A stretch of 64,000 nt of DNA from positions 2,003,094-2,067,093 of the forward strand of contig JAJEKV010000124.1 in assembly GCA_021234155.1 (NCBI GenBank), given 5' to 3'. This document shows positions 43,209 through 54,300 of the stretch, one piece after another. Positions within the stretch are counted from its first letter, which is position 1; each line of letters begins with the position of its first letter. The notes below the pieces were generated by a model. That model saw nothing but the letters and a program-made list of their open reading frames with translations, was not told the DNA's origin and made no database searches. The position numbers and the translations under genes are program-made. The stretch comes from Isoetes taiwanensis (lineage: Eukaryota > Streptophyta > Lycopodiopsida > Isoetales > Isoetaceae).

Positions 43209-43660
43209 TTAGACATTAGAATCAACTATTCTTTCAAATGTTTTTGTGTTGTAACATAATGCATAAACTTGGTGCGTTAGAAAATCTAAATTATAATATC
43301 CAAGTGCTTCTTTTTTGATGCATATATTCTCTAGCTCGATTTCCTTACGTGTTGATTCAGTTATGCCTGCAGATAACAAGCTCATAGTAGTCATATTCTT
43401 TACCAAGTTTTGTTCCAAGACACAGTATACCCAATTTCATATTTAGAACCGTCTTCACGTACTCTCTAATGTTGATACCCAGGAGCATGCAGAACATAGG
43501 TAGATTCATTCTTGTCCTTGTTGGAGCCAAAATTAGACATTGTCTTCTCTCTCAATAATGGGAGTCCAATCTGGAGGTCAGGCTTATCAAAGAAGAGTGG
43601 GAATGAAACTGAAAAGGTGCAGAAGATATTATTACTTGAAAATTTGGGGCAAAACCTCAA
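43209..43660 (-). pseudogene. Unrecognised decayed coding stretch
   Basis: Consecutive minus-strand frames give FFDKPDLQIGLPLLREKTM, GSNKDKNESTYVLHAPGYQH, then, after a shift, KYEIGYTV, SAGITESTRKEIELENICIK and KEALGYYNLDFLTHQVYALC. The pieces follow each other without large gaps, so this is probably one former exon with one or two indels. No domain recognised; about 120 residues remain. Confidence 0.35.
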
Positions 43661-44595
43661 ACTCCATATGAAATGTTATTAGTAGAGGCGGGCATGCTTT
43701 TTTAGACATGGAAGAAGCTCTGTTATCACAATGCCTAGGTGTTAATGTTAAAGGTTCCATATCGATGGACAGGCAAAGGCATTGCAGTTTAATTATTTGA
43801 GAGTAAATGCTTCACTTGGTCATGTTTCATGATATAATTCTAGTCGCTTTTGCTGCAAGTATTTGTAGCAGCATGAAGAGTACTTTGGATTTGTTGAGCC
43901 AGCATCTCGAGTGCTTCAACGTTGCAGCTTCTATCAAGTGGTCAGAAAAACTTGGAATGTAGTAACTTCTGGTTATTGAGTAGCCATTTTATGTAAAGTA
44001 TTTTGAGGAAGGCGGTAAAGGTGCATGAATAGACTGTAAAAAGCAAGATGGGCTTAGTTTGGAGCATGATTTTGGACAAGTGGTAGCATTGAGTGTTCGA
44101 ATTTGCAATATATTTTAGTTCTTCGAGGGATGATTCTTGAGTATAATAGGTGGATTTTATGGGAGCTATGTTATTTTATGTCAACCCCCTCCTATTCGAG
44201 CTAGGTGGTGGTGTGGAATCTAGAGAAAGCATAGTGTCAGGAGCATGCATAATATCTAGTAGCCTTAGGAAAATTTCCTACAGAGGTAAAAAAACGTTTT
44301 CCCAACATTGGTGCCAAATCCACGTTTTCATTTTGCATAATATATAATTAAATGGGAAGAGTAATGTTTAACATGCATTTGTTTGGTTTAACATGCTTGT
44401 AGTAGTTAAACATATAAGAATGTTTTATGGTAATGCAATTGAACTACTACTTGATTGAGTAGTTCGAGAAATTCTCTAAATGCTAACCTCTAGGCCTAGC
44501 CAAAATGTAAAAACGTCATTCAAAATGCCGCCGTATATGACATTTTAAGAAGTGGAAAAAAGGAAGTATTTCATTTTGTTTTTTTAATTGAAGGC
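43661..44595. other. Non-coding region
   Basis: No gene recognised. AT-rich with short frames only. Confidence 0.4.
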
Positions 44596-44598
44596 TTA

Positions 44599-44949
44599 GG
44601 GTGCATTCCCATTACGCTAAAAAATGGCCGGCACCTGTGACACCTTGCAAGTTACAGGCACCGGAGGAGCGTTCCCATTCCACAACCCGACTTTGATTTT
44701 GCTGATATGGCACAGGTCCGGAACTCCAATTCAGATGGATTGGAAAGCTTCTGAATACCCTAAATCAGAACTGAGTTTGTCTTCTAGCAAGATTTCATTT
44801 GTCGTCTTTCTGATTTCGTTTGTCTTCTTCCTCAGAACTGGCCAAAACGCATCACAGGTGCAATAGGAATCGTGGTCTTCAGAAACCGGCAACTGGGTTC
44901 AGGAAATCGGTGCTTAAAATTGCCGGTGCTGGCTAATGGGAATACACCC
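44599..44949. mobile_element. Harbinger/Tourist-like MITE, second family
   Basis: 351 bp. Ends GGGTGCATTCCCATTA and inverted TAATGGGAATACACCC. Target duplication TTA at 44,596-44,598 and 44,950-44,952. The internal subterminal ACCTGTGACACCTTGCAAG has no obvious relation to the 42.4 kb element. The short open frame inside it is incidental. Confidence 0.85.
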
Positions 44950-44952
44950 TTA

Positions 44953-46090
44953 GAAGTATTTCATTTTGACTTTTGAATTTCCCAATTTCGTTTTTCTCAT
45001 TTCTTCTTTCTGTTTCTTTAGGGTTTTGTTTGCTTTAGGTCGTGTGGCGGCGACGGCAAAGGCGAGGAGCAGATCAGGCATTTGATGATTTGTGAAGCAT
45101 TGTTGCCTGTGGGTGTGTTCGATATTGGAAACTATTTGCCATGATCTGCAAGTATCACAATTTGATGGCATTTCTAGATGAATCCAGGAAAGAAGAAATT
45201 CATAAAATTGCACTGGGAAAGGATGGATCAGATTCAGATAATCTAGTAAGGTGTTGTTGCAAGTGGGCGATCAAGGAGAGATGTGAAGATAGAGCAGGAA
45301 GCAATCAAGGCAGCTATTCAGGTTATATTTTGTGCATTTTTTGCAAGATCAAACTTGTCTAATTTCATAAGAAACAGGGCATGATATTGGGAGGGACTGC
45401 ACATCGTCTGTGACGGTAGAATGGGCAGTAGCAGAGCTCCTCAATCTCCTGGAATAATGCAAAGGGACCAGAAAGAATTTGATCAAGTGGTTGTATTTCA
45501 ACGATTGGTAGAAGAAGAGGACATTCTGAATCTACCATTTTTCCAGGCAAGTTAATTATTTTCTGCATAATCTGTGTTATTTTAACATGATCTCCATGTA
45601 CTTTATTTTTTCTTTGTATAGTTGCTCCATGTCTTCTCCATGTGCATGCGATTGATTTTTAACTGTGGTGACAGTGGCCATGTGCAGAATCCTGTAATCC
45701 CCAAGAGATGCGTTTGGTGAAGAGCCATAGTTTGTGCAGTGTTTTTAGCTGAAAATATTAGTCACTCAGCCTCAGTTACTCCATGTCGCTTGTGTTTGCT
45801 CTAATTTATCTAAGTTAGTGGGCTGGATGGGTGAAAAATGTCTGAGCATGGTTGTATGTGTAACCACTTTAAGTGCTTTACGCGCTGTAGTTGAATTGCT
45901 CACTTGGTTGTAGACAATCTATGAAATTTTTGAAATGAGGACAAAGTGAATCCTTATAACCTGAGTATGGTTTTGAATTTAAGGAGCTGAAAGTACAGTG
46001 CCAGAGATTGCTAGCTATTTTGATCTGATATGTATCAATGTAAGTCGTGCTGCACTTTTTGCAAGCTAACATGGTTCTTTCATAATGCAG
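44953..46090 (+). other. Possible upstream exons, unassigned
   Basis: Open pieces ICKYHNLMAFLDESRKEEIH and KIALGKDGSDSDN (45,141-45,240), and RDQKEFDQVVVFQRLVEEED with ILNLPFFQ (45,450-45,545), have coding-like composition and lie upstream of the LRR exons on the same strand. Neither resembles the N-terminus expected for the LRR family, and exon borders are unclear. Confidence 0.25.
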
Positions 46091-48281
46091 GATTGTCGAA
46101 ACTTGAAATTCTGAATCTCGATTCCTGCAAAGTGGGTGATCTGGGCGTGAAGCACTTGAAAGGTTCCAAATATGATTATGAACAGTCTAATTGGCTTATG
46201 CTTAGTGACGTTTATGCTGACTTCAAGCAAGTGTTAGATATGCATGATAAGTGTTGTCATAGTTCGACAAATATGCGTATCTAACCCCACGTTACCAAAA
46301 ATACGTATTGTACGTATCTAACGTATTTTATGGTTTAGATACGTGGGGTTTTTTTTTTAATTTTTTTTTTCATCGGATTTCTCCCGTGACGTTTCCCTCT
46401 TCCGGCCGGCTCCTCTGCTGCACCAAAATCACTCGGATTCGCGCTCCCGTTTTGGCGATATACCTCTGCGGCCCCGCTTTTTGCGATATTCCCGATATGG
46501 TCGCCCTCGCTTGTGACCTCCCGGCATTTTGATCGAAATAGCAGAAGATGTTGCCGATTAAGGTACGTTTGCATCTTCTCATCTTCTCATCTGTCATCTT
46601 GCAGCTTCTCTGTTATTAGTATTACAATTATAGGCTTAAAGAATACAACAGACTCCATAATGTGGATATGGTCAGGGGGTTTGAATCCTTGCATTCTTAG
46701 TTAGCAAAGGAATTTTATTCATTCTTTAGGCTTTTAGCAGATGATCATACTGAACAAGGGCGTCTTGTTGTGGTGCTAAAATCCTTGCCATACTGTTTAT
46801 ATAGTATGCTCTTCTGCTCTAAACCAGAGGATGGTCAATTACTTAGTAGAAGTACGTAATCTAACTAAAATATAAACTAGTCCTCCAAGAGAAAAACAAG
46901 CATTTTATATACTTCATTTCTGGCACCCGTTACAAATCCCCAAGCTTTGTACCATCAGTTTGCTGTAGGATCATTACTTATGAGATGGTTGTTCTGCTTG
47001 TTGCTCCTGTCTATTTGACTCTGCTGGAAAAGTGTAGCAGCTAATTTTTAGTGCATCAGCATAACTCTCCTATGCCAAGTTCACATATAAGATTCAGAGT
47101 TAATCAAGTCTGCCTATGCATTTACAGAATTGGTATGCGGGCATGTAAGATCCAATAATATTCTGTTCATTTGTAAATCCTTGCATTCTTAAGAAGATCC
47201 AATAATATTCTAATCAGCTGATTGTCTAATTAATTAGAAAAAGTAGTAACTAATTTGCTTTGTAATATTTTATTTGTTTGTACAGGTATGAGAGGTCAGG
47301 TATTATGCATGAAGAATATGTAGCAGAGCAGCAGGATAGCAAAATCTAGTAGGCAGGCAGTGGTAGCCATAGGTTTATGGCTCTAAATGCGTTCGAATTT
47401 ATAATTTATAAATTTATGTGTCGTATCTAACGTATCTTAAAAATTGTTAGATTCTTTAGATACTTAGATACTTTAGATACTCGTATCTAACGTATCTAAA
47501 GATAGATACTTTTGAACTATGAGTGTTGTGATGCTGCAATGTTGACATGTTTGAGATGCCAAGAAGTTATTAATTTTAGCTTAGACTAGCATCGGTGAAT
47601 ACTGCTAATACAAAATCCCAATATGACATTTAAGCTGTTGAGAGCGACAAAATGACTCAACGAGGTTTCTTGAAGATGCATATTAGTTTACTATGGCAGG
47701 ATATTGTTGGGTTGGGTTATGGAAGGCTCCACTTTTTGCACAGTATTAGAATACGTTTTAGGTTTTCTGGCATCTGGAGCTGAGGTAGGATTATCATGTT
47801 GATTTGGCTCTATTGTATACTATATGATGCGTCTTGTACATGTCTTGCAGGTCTTGTTAAGTTGAGGGTACTGGATCTCTCAGACACTGAAGTTGGCAAT
47901 GCAGGCCTCAATATTGTCTCTGGTTGGTTTTGTCTTATCTGTATGTTTAGCACATGTATTGTGGATATAGCCTGAAAGCTACGTGAACTTGTTTTCTATA
48001 GTAGCATTGCATCCATATTTATTTTGAACCGTGTTTGCCCTTCCTCCTTGATGAATGTACATTCGAGCTAAGATTTATGGTTAAAATTCCTGTATCCATT
48101 TAAATTTGTCTACCTAGCTGTCACTGATTTGGTTCAGGTTTGAAGGTATTGGAGAGTTTGAATTTATCTTTCACAGATATATCAGATAGCGGCCTTCGTA
48201 AAATTTCTGGGCTGACATCACTTAGATCGCTTAATCTTGATTCCCGAAAAATCACAGATGCTGGCCTAGTTGTACTCTCAG
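46091..48281 (+). pseudogene. LRR protein gene, three exons (46,091-46,162; 47,851-47,922; 48,138-48,281)
   Basis: The exons read LSKLEILNLDSCKVGDLGVK-HLKG, LVKLRVLDLSDTEVGNAGLN-IVSG and LKVLESLNLSFTDISDSGLR-KISG plus LTSLRSLNLDSRKITDAGLV-VLSG. These are four consecutive 24-residue repeats of the cysteine-containing type found in plant F-box-LRR-like proteins such as the Arabidopsis At1g15740 group. Each exon starts after CAG and ends before GT inside the same Gly codon, so all are phase 1-1 and 72, 72 and 144 nt long. The exons themselves carry no lesions. The N-terminal part and later repeats were not found in the window, so this is a partial gene, a captured piece or a gene split by transposons. 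The first intron holds a 1.27-kb element. Confidence 0.75.
46257..47522. mobile_element. Terminal-inverted-repeat element in LRR intron
   Basis: Ends TCATAGTTC and GAACTATGA, flanked by GTGTTG at 46,251-46,256 and 47,523-47,528. Subterminal regions on both sides are made of GTATCTAACGTATCTAA words (46,270-46,340 and 47,415-47,510). The 1,266-bp interior has no transposase; it contains a GC-richer piece at 46,380-46,560. A 6-bp duplication does not single out one superfamily. Confidence 0.65.
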
Positions 48282-49330
48282 GTATTGTCTGGTCTCAAGG
48301 AACAGGTTTTGTAGTCAGCTGATGATAAAGTACAGAGCCCATTGTTGAAGCTAGCAAACCCCCTATATGCCTATTATTGGGAAGGACTTGCCCTTGGAGA
48401 ATTGCATGCAAGGATCAGCAAATGTATAAACGAGGTGGGGAATAGTCCCTTCCCATTAAGGGTTTACATGTCACTTATGGGGTATGGTTGATCCGAGGTT
48501 CGATTCCTTGGCTCCAAAGTGTAGGATGTTGATTGCAAAACCCATGCCACGTCAAATTATAAATGGAAAGTATTTGATGATTTATCAGATAAACCAATAC
48601 ATCTAAAGCTATAATATCCCGAGGTGTTAACTAAATAACTAGAAATGTTTTGAGCAAGAAAACACTAGTGATTATGAATGCCACTACATGTAAAGTTGTT
48701 GTGTTATAATAAAATAATTTGGAATGCTTTGATCAACAAAACACTAGTGATTTATAACTTTAACCAAGTTAAGTAGACATTAAAAAGCTAGTGCATTCTA
48801 CTAGTAAACCATTTATGGTTTCAAAATAGACATTAAGAAGCTAGTGCATTTTACTAGTAAACTATTTCATGGTTTCAATGCACTAAACACGAATGGTTGT
48901 GGACCACCAACCAACGATGACTTATGAATTGAACTATTCAAGCTTACCACAACATTTAGCCATGATAGTTTAACATTTAAGAATCACTTTTACAAACTAC
49001 ACACATGAAGTGTTATGTTAAACTATGTCTACTAAACATATTAAAAAACCACCATATTGAACACCATATGCAAACCACCTATAACTACAATGTCAAATAC
49101 TACATTCATAAACCATTTACATGAAGAGCTACATTAAACTATACTCATTAAACATGTTCGAAAACCACCTTAACGAACACCGTATGCAGAACACATACTT
49201 TAGCCATATATGGTTTTTAATGATATCAACCCACTTACATGTATTGGTTTTAGAGAATGGTTTTATGGTCATAAACATGAGAAAAACCATGTAGTGTTTT
49301 AATTTTGGTTGCCTTGTGTTTGGATTTCAA
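48282..49330. other. AT-rich non-coding sequence with duplicated words
   Basis: CTAGTGCATTCTACTAGTAA and CTAGTGCATTTTACTAGTAA at 48,788 and 48,842, and AACACTAGTGATT at 48,661 and 48,741, show short tandem duplication. At 48,515 GGTTCGATTCC is a perfect B-box, but no A-box at tRNA spacing is present. No further LRR exon seen. Confidence 0.4.
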
Positions 49331-49615
49331 GAATGCCTTATAGTCCCTAATGGCCTGTTGCCGGAGCTGTGGATCTAAGATGGTGCGTAACTGACTCTTT
49401 AGAGCCTTACATTCAGCGTCAAACCAGGGGTTTTGAGGGAATTGCGCAGTGTCCCTTCGCGGGGGCTTTCTTGCTGCAAAGCATTCACTGGCTGCTGCGA
49501 GGCAGGGGTTTTTTAATCCTAGTAGTAATGATTGTACTAGCCCATTGTATGGGTCCCATGACCTATTGGTCTTCGTGGACGTTAAAAAAACTATTCTATT
49601 CTATTCAACCATTCA
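49330..49615. mobile_element. LINE insertion with inverted 5' part (twin-priming pattern)
   Basis: The right part 49,505-49,615 is a LINE 3' end in plus orientation, ending in (TTCTA)n, identical in type to the minus-strand end at 53,815-53,935. The left part 49,330-49,480 is coding only on the minus strand, PWFDAECKALKSQLRTILDP then QLRQQAIRDYKAFL, which is the endonuclease-RT linker of LINE ORF2. A 5' segment inverted relative to its 3' end is the classic product of twin priming. Confidence 0.65.
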
Positions 49616-49870
49616 CACTTATCATGCAATGAACCAGAACAATATTATGTGTTTTGTATTTCTATACGTATTTTTTGTTGATGTACTTAACTACTCCTAA
49701 GGGTGAGATTTTGGGCCTGTCTTTCCAAAATTTCGTCTTTCCAGATATAATTGCCCCCCACAATTCTTATAAACGTTGTATTTTCTCTACTGAAATCTAT
49801 AAACGTAAAGTTAATATAATTATGATACCTTAAACATTAAAGTTTGAGTTAAACCACATGCCAGGACCTA

Positions 49871-49901
49871 TGCCCGGCAATGCCGGGCACACGTTTACCA
49901 G
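49871..49901 (+). mobile_element. Helitron 3' terminus with empty site in the window
   Basis: TGCCCGGCAATGCCGGGCA hairpin, then ACGTTTACCAG and T. The flank from 49,902 (TAAAAGAATAGAATGTATTT) is repeated at 61,605, where the base before it is A and no Helitron is present, as expected for insertion between A and T. CTAG appears as CCAG. Confidence 0.75.
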
Positions 49902-50100
49902 TAAAAGAATAGAATGTATTTTTAACATGGTCAAGTTGGAAACCATTACAATTTTGTAGACTTAATTGGTAGCCAATCATTAGGATTTTTCCCATCAAAC
50001 TATTAACGTTTTTTATTAACTTTCATGGTAATGATTCGTACAACAAATTATGAAATGCTTTCTAAATATTTTATTACTTGTGTAGAGTAGAGAGAATTAT
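49902..50100 (+). repeat. About 200-bp repeat also at 61,605-61,815
   Basis: Shares AACATGGTCAAGTTGGAAAC, TAGACTTAATTGGTAGCCA and ACAACAAATTATGAAATGCT with the other copy. Non-coding. Confidence 0.8.
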
Positions 50101-50279
50101 CTATCTATCTATATATAGTACTAAAGCCAAAATAAGATGATAGTTTGTGCGGCATCTTGGCCATTGATTTTTTTTAACTCATTTTCGTCCCTAGATTTTC
50201 GTCCAGGGATTCGGCAGTTTGTTTGGGGCGCGCGGTTTTGTTTTTTCCAAAATTGGAATGAGAGTGCTGTCGCCTCTTT

Positions 50280-50805
50280 GCTAAGGCTTTTGACAAATGT
50301 TTAATCAGTTTCAAAACATTAACACTTTAACGTTATAAATTTGCTAGCGATAATCCCTGACAAGAGGATGTGGCTACATCTCCATTTTGCAAAATACCTA
50401 AATTATCATGATGAAAATCAGTTATGTAGTCTAATTCTCTGTAGTTGATCCAATCTCTGTATCTCTTTAACTGAATTAGCAATAACGCAAGTTACAAGTG
50501 TTTTAGGTATGATCCTGTTAGATTTCCTTACTAGCATTTAGTACCTCATCCTTGATCAAGTTATCAATCATTAGCTCCTCCTTTGCTTATGGTTTATCCA
50601 CCGTATGGCCATAAATATGCCGCTGTTGTTTCGCTTGCAGTCACAGCCTATAGGATCCTGAGGTGAAATTGTCCTTGGCATATCATTTCATCTTATTTCG
50701 CTTGCAGTCATAGCCTATAGGATCCTGAGGTGAAATTGTCCTTGGCATATCACTTCTCACAAATTTTGGGTCGTATGTTGGGGCCCCTGGGCACCTCTTA
50801 TTTCA
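50280..50805. repeat. Dispersed repeat, uninterrupted copy
   Basis: This copy joins the two halves seen at 2,600-2,732 and 7,071-7,470 without the LINE, and so serves as the empty-site reference. It also carries two GATCCTGAGGTGAAATTG copies near 50,655 and 50,716. Confidence 0.8.
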
Positions 50806-51950
50806 CTTATAGTCATTTATGATTGGAGACGCCTATGATTTTGAAATATGAAATACGGGAGCTCGAACCTCTACCAAAATCACTCAATATATGTTCTAAT
50901 AAGACTACTTTAACCAATGTACCCAGTAAGCTAATGTGATTATTTTTTATCTTGAATCTATGTTTTTTTTTAAGAATATATGGTTTTTTTAGGAATATAT
51001 GGTCTATAGTTTCAGGAATTGTTATTTTTACATCCATAGCAAATCCCCGTAATTTTGCTAGATATTCTAAACTAGGTGCACCCTGGACTACCACAGTCAT
51101 CGGATTCGTGATCCTACGACTAGATCGTATGTTGGGGCCCCCGGGCACCTCTCATTCGCTTATAGTCATTTATGATTGGAGGCGCCTATGATTTTGAAAT
51201 ATGGAATATAATTTCGCCTAAGGTTTTGAGAAAATATCGAACCTCTATACGACTTTGATTAAGATTTTAGAACATGAAATACAGGGGCTCGAACCTCTAC
51301 CAAAATCACTCAATGTCCTAATAAGACTACTTTAACCAATGTACCCAGTGAGCTAATGTGATTATATTTTATCTTGAATCTATGTGTTTTTTTATAACAA
51401 CTCATTCAGTTGTTTTAGGAATATATGGTCTATAGTTTCAGGAATTGTTATGTTTACATCCATATCAAATCCCCCTGGAACTCCTGTTATTTTGCTACAT
51501 ATTCTAAACGAGGTGCACCTGGACTACCACAGTCATCGGATTCGTCGATCCTACGACCCAGATCGTATGTTGAAGCCCCTGGGCACCTCTCATTTCACTT
51601 ATAGTCATTTATAATTAGAGGCGCCTATGATTTTAAAATATGAAATACAATTTCGCCTAAGATTTTGAGGAAACATCGAACCTCTATACAACTTTGAATA
51701 AGATTTTAAAATATGAAATACGGGAGCTCGAACCTCTACCAAAATCAATCAATATCCTAATAAGACTACTTCAACCAATGTACCCAGTGAGCTAATGTGA
51801 TTATTTTTTATCTTGAATCTATGTTTTTTTTTATAACAACCCATTTAGTTGTTTTAGGAATATATGGTCTATAGTTTCAGGAATTGTTATTTTTACATCC
51901 ATATCAAATCCCCCGAGAATCCCCTGTTATTTTGCTACATATTCCAGTTA
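50806..51950. repeat. About 430-bp tandem repeat with tRNA-like segment, three units
   Basis: Units start at about 50,806, 51,160 and 51,590 with CTTATAGTCATTTATGATTG. Each contains, on the minus strand, an A-box-like TTAGCTCACTGGGT and a B-box-like GGTTCGAGCYC (50,855-50,940; 51,284-51,363; 51,722-51,803), then ATGGTCTATAGTTTCAGGAA. The first unit has a shorter left part. A tRNA-derived origin is inferred; the A-to-B spacing of about 65 bp is longer than in a normal tRNA. Confidence 0.7.
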
Positions 51951-52135
51951 TGGACCGCTGGTTTTTCCTTTGTTTATGTTGGCTGAGGTATCACTTCAAC
52001 ATGTCCACCACCACATTTCTGTAGTGGAAAAATTCTGGAGGCTCACAATGAGATTACATCTACTTCAACATATTTAACTGCTTTTGAACTCATGTCAAAA
52101 GGCATGGTTTGAGGTTAAAGATGATCAAATGTTTA

Positions 52136-52338
52136 AGGGAAAAACTACAATATACCCCTAACTTTTTGCAAAATTCACAACATACCCCTAACTTTTAGAA
52201 AATTCATGAAATGCCCCTAACGTATAGGTTTTTTAGGGGTATTTTGTGAATTTTTAGGGGCATTTTGTAAATTTTTAGAAAGTTAGGGGTATACTGTGAA
52301 TTTTGCAAAAAGTTAGGGGTATTTTGTAGTTTTTCCCT
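52136..52338. mobile_element. 203-bp palindromic MITE with defined empty sites
   Basis: Ends AGGGAAAAACTACAATATAC and inverted complement. GTTTA duplicated at 52,131-52,135 and 52,339-52,343. The same host sequence without insertion is present at 50,293 (CAAATGTTTAATCAG) and, with one change, at 2,617. The interior repeats CCCCTAACTTTT/AAAAGTTAGGGG, so almost the whole element folds back. Family unassigned. Confidence 0.85.
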
Positions 52339-52343
52339 GTTTA

Positions 52344-52440
52344 ATCAGTTTAACGTTATAAATTTGCTAGCGATAAATCCTGCCAAGAAGATGTGGCTAC
52401 ATCTCCATCTGTTTATGAAGGAATAAATTTTAGAACCTAT
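52344..52440. repeat. Dispersed repeat, remainder of copy split by MITE
   Basis: Continuation of the repeat seen at 2,630-2,720 and 50,300-50,390 (GTTATAAATTTGCTAGCGAT). Confidence 0.75.
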
Positions 52441-52740
52441 GGGCATAAATATTCCGCGTGCACCTTTGGATATAATCAAGATAATCGGGAAATATGCATT
52501 TGCGTAGCTCATTATAAGCTTTGCCTTGACTTGCTCTGTTTTTTTGCTAGCATGAGATTGTTCTGTTGAGGATAACTGTCCTAGAGAACATGCATTGCAA
52601 TGATGATGAGCAGATCTATAAGTTGCAGAAGTTCACACATAAACTGATGTTTGGCTACACGTAGGAAGATGCTGGATGCTATGTCTCTATTTCTGCAACA
52701 AGGTGATATTGACGTAATGCTCATGCTAACTGTTTGTGCA

Positions 52741-52789
52741 GACCCAAGTGGAGCTTGCTAAGTTGAAGAAGAGCAAGCATGAAAGCGCA
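52741..52789 (+). pseudogene. Possible small exon, unassigned
   Basis: GTGCAG|ACC...GCAG|GTGAGG borders; 16 codons, TQVELAKLKKSKHESA, Lys-rich coiled-coil-like. An open piece upstream (NDDEQIYKLQKFTHKLM, about 52,600-52,650) could be a preceding exon, but the border is not clear. Confidence 0.3.
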
Positions 52790-53196
52790 GGTGAGGTGCT
52801 AATGCCAAAGCAAGAGTGCATGGCTTTCAACATTTCCTGATGCAATTTTCCTTGCAAGGGTATGCTTGTAAAATATTTGTATTTTATGGTTGACGTTCTA
52901 TTTTGTCTTTTCAAAATGGGTTGCCTTTGCTTGGAACATAGTGCTTAGGACAACCATGTTACTATTTTCTCATTTTGGTGAGAGACTCGTCTAGAGGGGA
53001 AAACCGGCCGCAGATAGGCATATCTTTCATCACAGCAGTGTACAAACATTTTAAAAATATCTAAGGTGGAGGGTAGGGTAGTCCACCACACCAATTTGAT
53101 CTGACTACGCACTAATCATAAAAGGGAACCTGCCATAGGAACAACCCAGGCCCCTTAAGACGACGTAAAATAAGAGAGGCAAATAGGAGGCAACGT

Positions 53197-53271
53197 GCGA
53201 AAGTTTATCACCGGGATGAAAAACCCCGTCCTTTCGGGTTTTCGAGGAAAACCCTAATGATAAACTTTCGC
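53197..53271. repeat. Inverted repeat GCGAAAGTTTATCA / TGATAAACTTTCGC
   Basis: Perfect 14-base arms around a 47-base loop that itself holds ACCCCGTCCTTTCGGGTT. A stable stem-loop at DNA or RNA level. No gene nearby. Confidence 0.8.
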
Positions 53272-53609
53272 CCGATGGCTCCCAGCCAAAGTTGATATCA
53301 TTGAAGAAAAAGTCGAGGAAGCACGAGATGGAGGCTGCAATTCGGACGATTCATCTCAAACTCTATGGAAGAGTCGTACAAAAGAAATAAATAGCCATGA
53401 TCACCTAAAAACTTAGGAGAAAAGAAAACAAACAGAATGCATTAGACGTTAGAAAAGTAACTTAACAAAGTCGCCATAGTTGGATGAGATGACCTGAAAA
53501 GAAACGACAGAAAAAGAAGCAATTAACTCAAAAATAGAAGCCATCACGCCGGCTCGGTAGAGCCTCCCAAGGGGGCTGGTCCATGACAAATCAAAAACTT
53601 CTGTAAGAA

Positions 53610-53705
53610 GACGCGGATAATGGAGAAAGAGCCCAAAAACGTATATATAGCCTCGTCTCTCTCCAAAATGGCAATCCGACGGTGTCGCATTGCATGCATT
53701 TTGGT
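53610..53705 (-). promoter_or_regulatory. Promoter-like repeat with TATA box, copy 1
   Basis: On the minus strand GAGGCTATATATACG followed by TTTTTGGGCTCTTTC. The same about 95-bp block is at 55,440-55,535. Both run in the same direction 1.83 kb apart. This could be two promoters of a terminal-repeat element; I could not define the element ends. Confidence 0.4.
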
Positions 53706-53814
53706 GAGAGACTCGTCTAGAGGGGAAAACTGGCCGATCAAAAGAGAACTTCTATAAGATGATGAGCAAGGTGTGATTGCCACTATAAACTTGACATATA
53801 TCGAATGAGCATCA

Positions 53815-54300
53815 GAATAGAATAGAATAGAATAGTTTTTTTAACGTCCATGAAGACCAATAGGTCATGGGACCCATACAATGGGCTAGTACAATCATTA
53901 CTACTAGGATTAAAAAACCCCTGCCTCGAAAGGTTTTCAAGGGAAAAACCTTTGCAGTAATGATGATACTAGATAAGCTTAGATAATGACTACTGAGGGC
54001 TCAGTAATTGCAGACGTTTATCTAGAACCTCAAGTATGTATAATGCCAAGTCATGCACAGATGGTGCGCTGAGAAGTTGTGGAAGCGTGGAATGGAATGC
54101 TAAGGTCGAAAAATGATTCCGGACTATCTCAAAAACATGGCAACTCAAAAGAGTATGGCTTTCATCTTCAATAACCTGTAACTGGCAACAGACACATAGT
54201 CTCGCTTCTCGCGGCAATTGCGGCCGCTCCCATCTACCTGTCTCAATCCGTAGCAATATCATGTCTAACAAAAGAAAATAAGAAATCAAAACTTCCAAAG
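53815..54300 (-). pseudogene. LINE 3' end with C-terminal zinc-finger remnant
   Basis: Minus-strand frame LLRIETGRWERPQLPREARL, then CVCC and HTLLSCHVFEIVRNHF at 53,990-54,298. This is the Cys/His cluster at the end of non-LTR ORF2. Downstream, the 3' UTR has ATTGTACTAGCCCATTGTAT and ends in (TTCTA)n at 53,815-53,836. It shares this 3' end with 49,505-49,615 and 56,530-56,605. Confidence 0.75.

Noticed and set aside
48480-48530. tRNA or SINE based on a perfect B-box GGTTCGATTCC
   Set aside because: No A-box at the proper distance and no fold; a single 11-base match is not enough.
49369-49632. 87-codon plus-strand frame
   Set aside because: Spans the junction of the inverted LINE part and its 3' end; the minus-strand linker peptide explains the coding character.
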